A stretch of 64,000 bases of DNA from Telluria sp042683405 (GTDB lineage: Bacteria; Pseudomonadota; Gammaproteobacteria; Burkholderiales; Burkholderiaceae_D), in the NCBI RefSeq assembly GCF_042683405.1, contig NZ_JBHUJS010000003.1, forward strand, positions 744,001-808,000. Reading direction: 5' to 3'. Of this stretch, positions 60,045-64,000 are shown one piece after another (positions within the stretch are counted from its first letter, which is position 1; every line of letters starts with the position of its first letter). Below the pieces are notes generated by a model. It was given only the letters and a program-made list of their open reading frames with translations. It had not been told where the DNA came from and ran no database searches. Position numbers and translations under genes: made by a program.

Positions 60045-61862
60045 ATGACTACCGATATCAGCGCGCGCGCGGTCCAGCAGCTGCAGACCGTGTTCGGCTA
60101 TCCGGCCTTCCGGGGCCAGCAGGCCGACATCGTCGAGCACGTCGGTAGCGGCGGCGACGCGCTGGTGCTCATGCCGACCGGCGGCGGCAAATCCCTCTGC
60201 TACCAGATCCCGGCGCTGCTGCGCGACGGCGTCGGCGTGGTGATCTCGCCGCTGATCGCGCTGATGCAGGACCAGGTCGACGCGCTGGCGGAAGTGGGCG
60301 TGCGCGCCGCCTTCCTCAACTCCACCCAGACCTTCGAAGAGTCGATGCGCATCGAGCGCCAGGTGCGCATGGGCGAGCTCGATCTCGTGTACGTGGCGCC
60401 GGAACGCCTGATGACGCCGCGCTGCATGGAGCTGTTCGAGTCCTCGCGCATCGCGCTGTTCGCGATCGACGAGGCGCACTGCGTCTCGCAATGGGGCCAT
60501 GACTTCCGGCCCGAATACATCAAGCTGTCGATCCTGCACGAGCGCTTCCCGGACGTGCCGCGCATCGCGCTTACCGCGACCGCGGACCAGCAGACGCGCG
60601 CCGAGATCGCGATGCGCCTGCAGCTGGAAGACGCGCGCCAGTTCGTCTCCTCGTTCGACCGCCCGAACATCCGCTACCTGATCGTCGAGAAGACCAACGG
60701 CCGCAAGCAGCTGCTCGACTTCATCACCGGCGAGCACGGCGACGACGCGGGCATCGTGTACTGCCTGTCGCGCAAGAAGGTGGAGGAGACCGCGGAGTTC
60801 CTGCAGCAGAACGGCATCCGCGCCCTGCCCTACCACGCCGGCATGGACCACGCGAAGCGCGCGGCCAACCAGTCGAAGTTCCTGCGCGAAGAGAGCATCG
60901 TGATGGTCGCGACCATCGCCTTTGGCATGGGCATCGACAAGCCGGACGTGCGTTTCGTCGCCCACCTGGACCTGCCCAAGTCGATCGAGGGCTATTACCA
61001 GGAGACCGGGCGCGCGGGCCGCGACGGACAACCGGCCACTGCGTGGATGGCGTATGGCCTGCAGGACGTGGTGCTGCAGCGGCGCATGATCGACGAGTCG
61101 GAGGCCGACGAAACCTTCAAGCGCGTGCTGTCGATGAAGCTCGATGCGATGCTCGGCTTGTGCGAGACGCTGAACTGCCGCCGCATGCGCCTGCTCGGCT
61201 ACTTCGGCGAATCGTCCGGCCCGTGCGGCAACTGCGATACCTGCCTGATGCCGCCGGTGTCGTTCGACGGCACGGTGCCAATCCAGAAGCTGCTCTCGAC
61301 GATCTACCGCGTGGACCAGCGCTTCGCCGCCGGGCATGTGATCGATGTGCTGCGCGGCGTGGAAAGCGAGCGCATTCGCCAGTGGCATCACGACCAGCTA
61401 TCGGTGTTCGCGATCGGCGCCGACCGCAGCGAGCAGGAATGGCGCGCGATCCTGCGCCAGGCCATCGCGCTCGGGCTGGTGACGGTGGACCACGAACAAT
61501 TCAGTTCGCTGCGCCTGACCGATGCGGCGCGGCCTGTGCTCAAGGGCGGACAGAAGGTGCAGCTGCGCCAGTACCAGAAACCGGTGAAGCAGAAGCGCCA
61601 GGCGGCGCCGAAGGGATATACCGAGACCGACCTGTCCCCGGCGGAGCAGGCCATCTTCGACAAGCTGCGCTGGTGGCGGGTGGAGACGGCGCGCGCGCAC
61701 AATGTGCCGGCGTACGTGGTGTTCCAGGATGCGACGCTGCGCGAGATCGCCAAGGCCAAGCCGGCGTCGCTGGGCGACCTGCGCTTTGTGACCGGCGTCG
61801 GCGACAAGAAGCTCGCCTCCTACGGCGACGAAATCATCTCCCTCATCGCCGACATGGCGTAA
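60045..61862 (+). CDS. recQ: ATP-dependent DNA helicase RecQ
   Basis: 605 residues. Walker A MPTGGGKS (Lys49), DEAH at 142-145, helicase C-domain with TGRAGRDG, a zinc site (CETLNCRR...CGNCDTC), RQC winged helix and an HRDC domain at about 525-600. A 3'-5' helicase in recombination and fork repair. Close behind uppP (6 bases), converging on the GST gene. Confidence 0.97.
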   Translation: MTTDISARAVQQLQTVFGYPAFRGQQADIVEHVGSGGDALVLMPTGGGKSLCYQIPALLRDGVGVVISPLIALMQDQVDALAEVGVRAAFLNSTQTFEESMRIERQVRMGELDLVYVAPERLMTPRCMELFESSRIALFAIDEAHCVSQWGHDFRPEYIKLSILHERFPDVPRIALTATADQQTRAEIAMRLQLEDARQFVSSFDRPNIRYLIVEKTNGRKQLLDFITGEHGDDAGIVYCLSRKKVEETAEFLQQNGIRALPYHAGMDHAKRAANQSKFLREESIVMVATIAFGMGIDKPDVRFVAHLDLPKSIEGYYQETGRAGRDGQPATAWMAYGLQDVVLQRRMIDESEADETFKRVLSMKLDAMLGLCETLNCRRMRLLGYFGESSGPCGNCDTCLMPPVSFDGTVPIQKLLSTIYRVDQRFAAGHVIDVLRGVESERIRQWHHDQLSVFAIGADRSEQEWRAILRQAIALGLVTVDHEQFSSLRLTDAARPVLKGGQKVQLRQYQKPVKQKRQAAPKGYTETDLSPAEQAIFDKLRWWRVETARAHNVPAYVVFQDATLREIAKAKPASLGDLRFVTGVGDKKLASYGDEIISLIADMA

Positions 61863-61874
61863 GCGGCCGCCGCT

Positions 61875-62600
61875 TCAGGACAGCACCGCGGCTTGCGCTT
61901 CGATCCTGGCCGACAGTGCCGAGCCGCGCCGGTGCAGGAATTCGAGCAGCAGTGAGCGATAGCGCGGTTGCACGGCGTCGCGGACAGAGGGCCGCGACGC
62001 AAGGGCCTTCCGCCATGCGAGCGTTTTCGGCAATCCGTCAAAGAAGCCGAAGCCGGCCAGCTCGTCAAACACGTCGAAGTAGCGGAACACGGGGCCGAAC
62101 ACGGCGTCCACGAGGCCGAACCGGGCTCCGGCGAAGAAGGGGCCTTCGCGCAGCTGTGCCTCGACCTGCTCCAGCCGCGAGCGGATCAGGGCGGCCTGCG
62201 ATGCCAGTGCCGCCTCGTCGCTGGCGTTGTAGAAGCCGCCAATCGCGTTCAGCAGCGCGGAACCGAACTCCATCCACGCACGTTGCCGGGCACGCTCGAG
62301 CGGGGCCTCGGGATGCAGGCGCGGCGCCAGTGTCTCGTCGAGGTACTCGCAGATGACTGCCGATTCGAAGACCGGTTCATCATCGACCAGCAGGACGGGC
62401 GTCTTGCCGAGCGGCGAGCAGGCGAGGAACCAGGCTGGCTTGTTCGCAAGGTCGACGTCGACGCGTTCGAAGGCGACGCCCTTTTCCGTCAGCACGATGA
62501 CGGCGCGCTGCACGTACGGGCACAGTACATGGCTGACCAGGGTGAAACGTGGTTTCGTCGGGCCTGCTCCGGGGGTGGTATGGGATTGTGGGAGGTTCAT
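61875..62600 (-). CDS. Glutathione S-transferase family protein
   Basis: 241 residues from ATG 62600. An N-terminal thioredoxin-like domain (FTLVSHVLCPYVQRAVIVLTEKG, CPYV in the glutaredoxin position, and VFESAVICEYLDE) plus a helical C-domain. Substrate unknown. Divergent from a LysR gene with 78 bases between, which holds an operator-like palindrome. Confidence 0.9.
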   Translation of the reverse strand: MNLPQSHTTPGAGPTKPRFTLVSHVLCPYVQRAVIVLTEKGVAFERVDVDLANKPAWFLACSPLGKTPVLLVDDEPVFESAVICEYLDETLAPRLHPEAPLERARQRAWMEFGSALLNAIGGFYNASDEAALASQAALIRSRLEQVEAQLREGPFFAGARFGLVDAVFGPVFRYFDVFDELAGFGFFDGLPKTLAWRKALASRPSVRDAVQPRYRSLLLEFLHRRGSALSARIEAQAAVLS

Positions 62601-62638
62601 GGCATTTTTCCGTTCAAGTGGGATGCCATCTATCGTAG

Positions 62639-62656
62639 AATTGCAGGCACGCAATT
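62639..62656. promoter_or_regulatory. LysR-type operator between the GST and lysR genes
   Basis: AATTGC-AGGCAC-GCAATT, a perfect 6-bp inverted repeat containing a T-N11-A frame, midway in the divergent gap. Typical for LysR autoregulation and control of the divergent gene. Confidence 0.65.
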
Positions 62657-62678
62657 GGAATAGGCGTTTTCACACTCC

Positions 62679-63560
62679 ATGTCTGCAGAACTGCAATACC
62701 GAATGAGCGCCGGCGACCTGGAGGTCGTGCTGGCCCTGGTGCGCGCGGGGAACCTGGCCGGCGCCGGCGAACGGCTTGGTGTCGATGCATCCACGGTGTT
62801 CCGTGCGATCGGCCGGATCGAGCGCGGGATCGGCCAGCGGCTGTTCAACCGCTCGCGGGCCGGCTACCAGGCGTCCGAACTGGCGCAGGTCCTGGCAGAG
62901 CATGCGGAACAGGTGGAAACCCGCCTGGAACAGGCGAGGTCGGCGGCGCAGTCCGCCACGGAGCAGGTGACGGGCACGGTCAGGATTACCACGACGGATA
63001 CCATCCTGCACGGACTGGTCGCCCCTGCCTTGCGCACGCTCGATGCGGTTCACCCGCTGCTGGCGTATGAACTGCACACCGGTAACGAGGTCACCAGCCT
63101 GACCCGGCGCGACGCCGATATCGCGGTGCGCGCCACCAAACGGCCGCCCCAACACCTGGTGGGCAAGCACCTCGGCCCCATCCGGGTAGCGCTGTTCGCG
63201 GCACGGCATGGGCCCATTCAAAGCTATCGGGAAGTCGAGTCGGGCCAGGCGGCCTGGATCGCGCCGGACGACGCGCTGCCCGACCACCCGTCCGTGGTCT
63301 GGCGCAAGCGCCGCCATCCAAAGGCGGTCACCCGGTATCGGGTCAACAGTATCCTGACGGTGATGGAATTGACAGCTGCAGGTCTCGGCGTGGGCGTCCT
63401 GCCGCTGTTCCTGGCGCAATCACGCACCGACCTGGTCCAGCTGACCGACGTTATCGACGAATGCCAGACCGAGCTGTGGCTGCTCACGCATCCCGAGGCC
63501 CGGCACCTGCGACGGGTGTCCGCCGTGTACCGGCATTTGTCGGAGACGCTATCTCTGTGA
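62679..63560 (+). CDS. LysR-family transcriptional regulator
   Basis: 293 residues. N-terminal HTH (LALVRAGNLAGAGERLGVDASTVFRAIGRIE, about 17-50) and a periplasmic-binding-like effector domain. Divergent from the GST gene; expected to control it (inference from layout and the shared operator). Confidence 0.93.
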   Translation: MSAELQYRMSAGDLEVVLALVRAGNLAGAGERLGVDASTVFRAIGRIERGIGQRLFNRSRAGYQASELAQVLAEHAEQVETRLEQARSAAQSATEQVTGTVRITTTDTILHGLVAPALRTLDAVHPLLAYELHTGNEVTSLTRRDADIAVRATKRPPQHLVGKHLGPIRVALFAARHGPIQSYREVESGQAAWIAPDDALPDHPSVVWRKRRHPKAVTRYRVNSILTVMELTAAGLGVGVLPLFLAQSRTDLVQLTDVIDECQTELWLLTHPEARHLRRVSAVYRHLSETLSL

Positions 63561-63614
63561 CTAGTCACCGCCCGACGGGGCGTGGCGCGCCGTGCCGTGC
63601 ACAGCCTGGTCGCG

Positions 63615-64000
63615 CTAGCGCTTGGTGAAGACCAGGTCCCACACGCCGTGGCCCAGCTTGATGCCACGGTTCTCGAACTTGGTCAGCGGACGATACGCCG
63701 GCTGCGGCGCGTAGCCCTCGGCCGTGTTCTGCAGCGCAGGCTCGGCGCTCAGCACTTCCAGCATCTGCACCGCATAGTCTTCCCAATCGGTGGCGAGGTG
63801 GATATAGCCGCCGGTCTCCAGCTTGTCGCACAGCTTCTTCACGAACGGCCCCTGGATCAGGCGGCGCTTGTTGTGGCGCGCCTTGTGCCACGGGTCCGGG
63901 AAGAATACGTGCACGCCGGCCAGCGAGCCGTCGGCGATCATGTGGTCGAGCACCTCGACCGCATCGTGCTGGATCGCACGCAGGTTCGTGACGCCCTCTT
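63615..64000 (-). CDS. trmB: tRNA (guanine(46)-N7)-methyltransferase, N-terminus beyond the right edge
   Basis: About 128 C-terminal residues are visible. The family motif FFPDPWHKARHNKRRL and the end GYIHLATDWEDYAVQML...LTKFENRGIKLGHGVWDL are unmistakable. Methylates N7 of G46 in the tRNA variable loop. The SAM-binding N-half is outside the window. Confidence 0.97.
   Translation of the reverse strand, partial: EGVTNLRAIQHDAVEVLDHMIADGSLAGVHVFFPDPWHKARHNKRRLIQGPFVKKLCDKLETGGYIHLATDWEDYAVQMLEVLSAEPALQNTAEGYAPQPAYRPLTKFENRGIKLGHGVWDLVFTKR

Overview
The window is a GC-rich (roughly two-thirds G+C by eye), densely coded chromosomal segment of a betaproteobacterium. Gene content and order (recA-recX-DUF2889-sucCD, purM/AI-2E/hda/HAD/pcnB/folK, nadK-recN-hemH-grpE-dnaK-dnaJ, pgk-pyk) fit Oxalobacteraceae, most likely a Massilia/Telluria-type genome. 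That placement is an inference from gene order and protein style, not from a database search. I see no phage, insertion sequence, plasmid functions, CRISPR-Cas, rRNA or tRNA. Most of the window is core genome. The interest lies in control signals, repeats and a few decayed genes.

Layout. 1-3.5 kb: lower glycolysis (pyk, cut by the left edge, and pgk) and a branched-chain amino acid exporter (azlCD). 3.5-7.7 kb: zinc-finger protein, YheT-type hydrolase, a conserved unknown, a BepA-like periplasmic M48 protease, moaC. 7.7-10.2 kb: small zinc/membrane protein, two tandem type IV pilin genes each with a textbook sigma-54 promoter, and an FHA protein. 10.3-15.1 kb: DUF2889-sucC-sucD and recA-recX, with a LexA box and an array of 40-bp-period repeats. 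15.1-19.7 kb: a two-component system translationally coupled to a DUF4212/sodium-solute symporter pair. 20-30.6 kb: S9 peptidase, PPi-type phosphofructokinase, purM, then a long plus-strand run AI-2E transporter-hda-HAD-pcnB-folK-DUF486, followed by panB-thpR.

30.6-42.7 kb: a putrescine/GABA catabolic neighbourhood (aldehyde dehydrogenase, SpuC-type aminotransferase, PuuA-type glutamylpolyamine synthetase, PuuD-type hydrolase, succinate-semialdehyde dehydrogenase and a nearby symporter). An M48 protease/YbjQ operon, one gene of which seems frameshifted, and an S41 peptidase lie among them. 42.3-51.3 kb: MazG-like protein, carbonic anhydrase, dnaJ, dnaK, grpE, hemH, recN, nadK. Sigma-32-type promoters precede grpE and dnaK, with no CIRCE element and no hrcA in the window. 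51.3-54.9 kb: DUF3667 protein, then a stress-like operon (disordered protein, PQQ-type sugar dehydrogenase, OsmC) and gloA. 55-58.4 kb: TolC, rhodanese, PCMT-like protein, TetR. 58.4-64 kb: YkgJ protein, a decayed gene relic, uppP, recQ, a GST divergent from a LysR regulator, and trmB, cut by the right edge.

Intergenic DNA carries at least three dispersed palindromic families: REP-like elements, GGGGAC/GTCCCC elements, and a twin palindrome near 55 kb. No clearly new multi-gene system is evident. The strongest leads are the sigma-54 pilin pair, the 40-bp repeat array upstream of DUF2889-sucCD, the frameshifted YbjQ operon with its M48 protease, and the relic at 58.8 kb.
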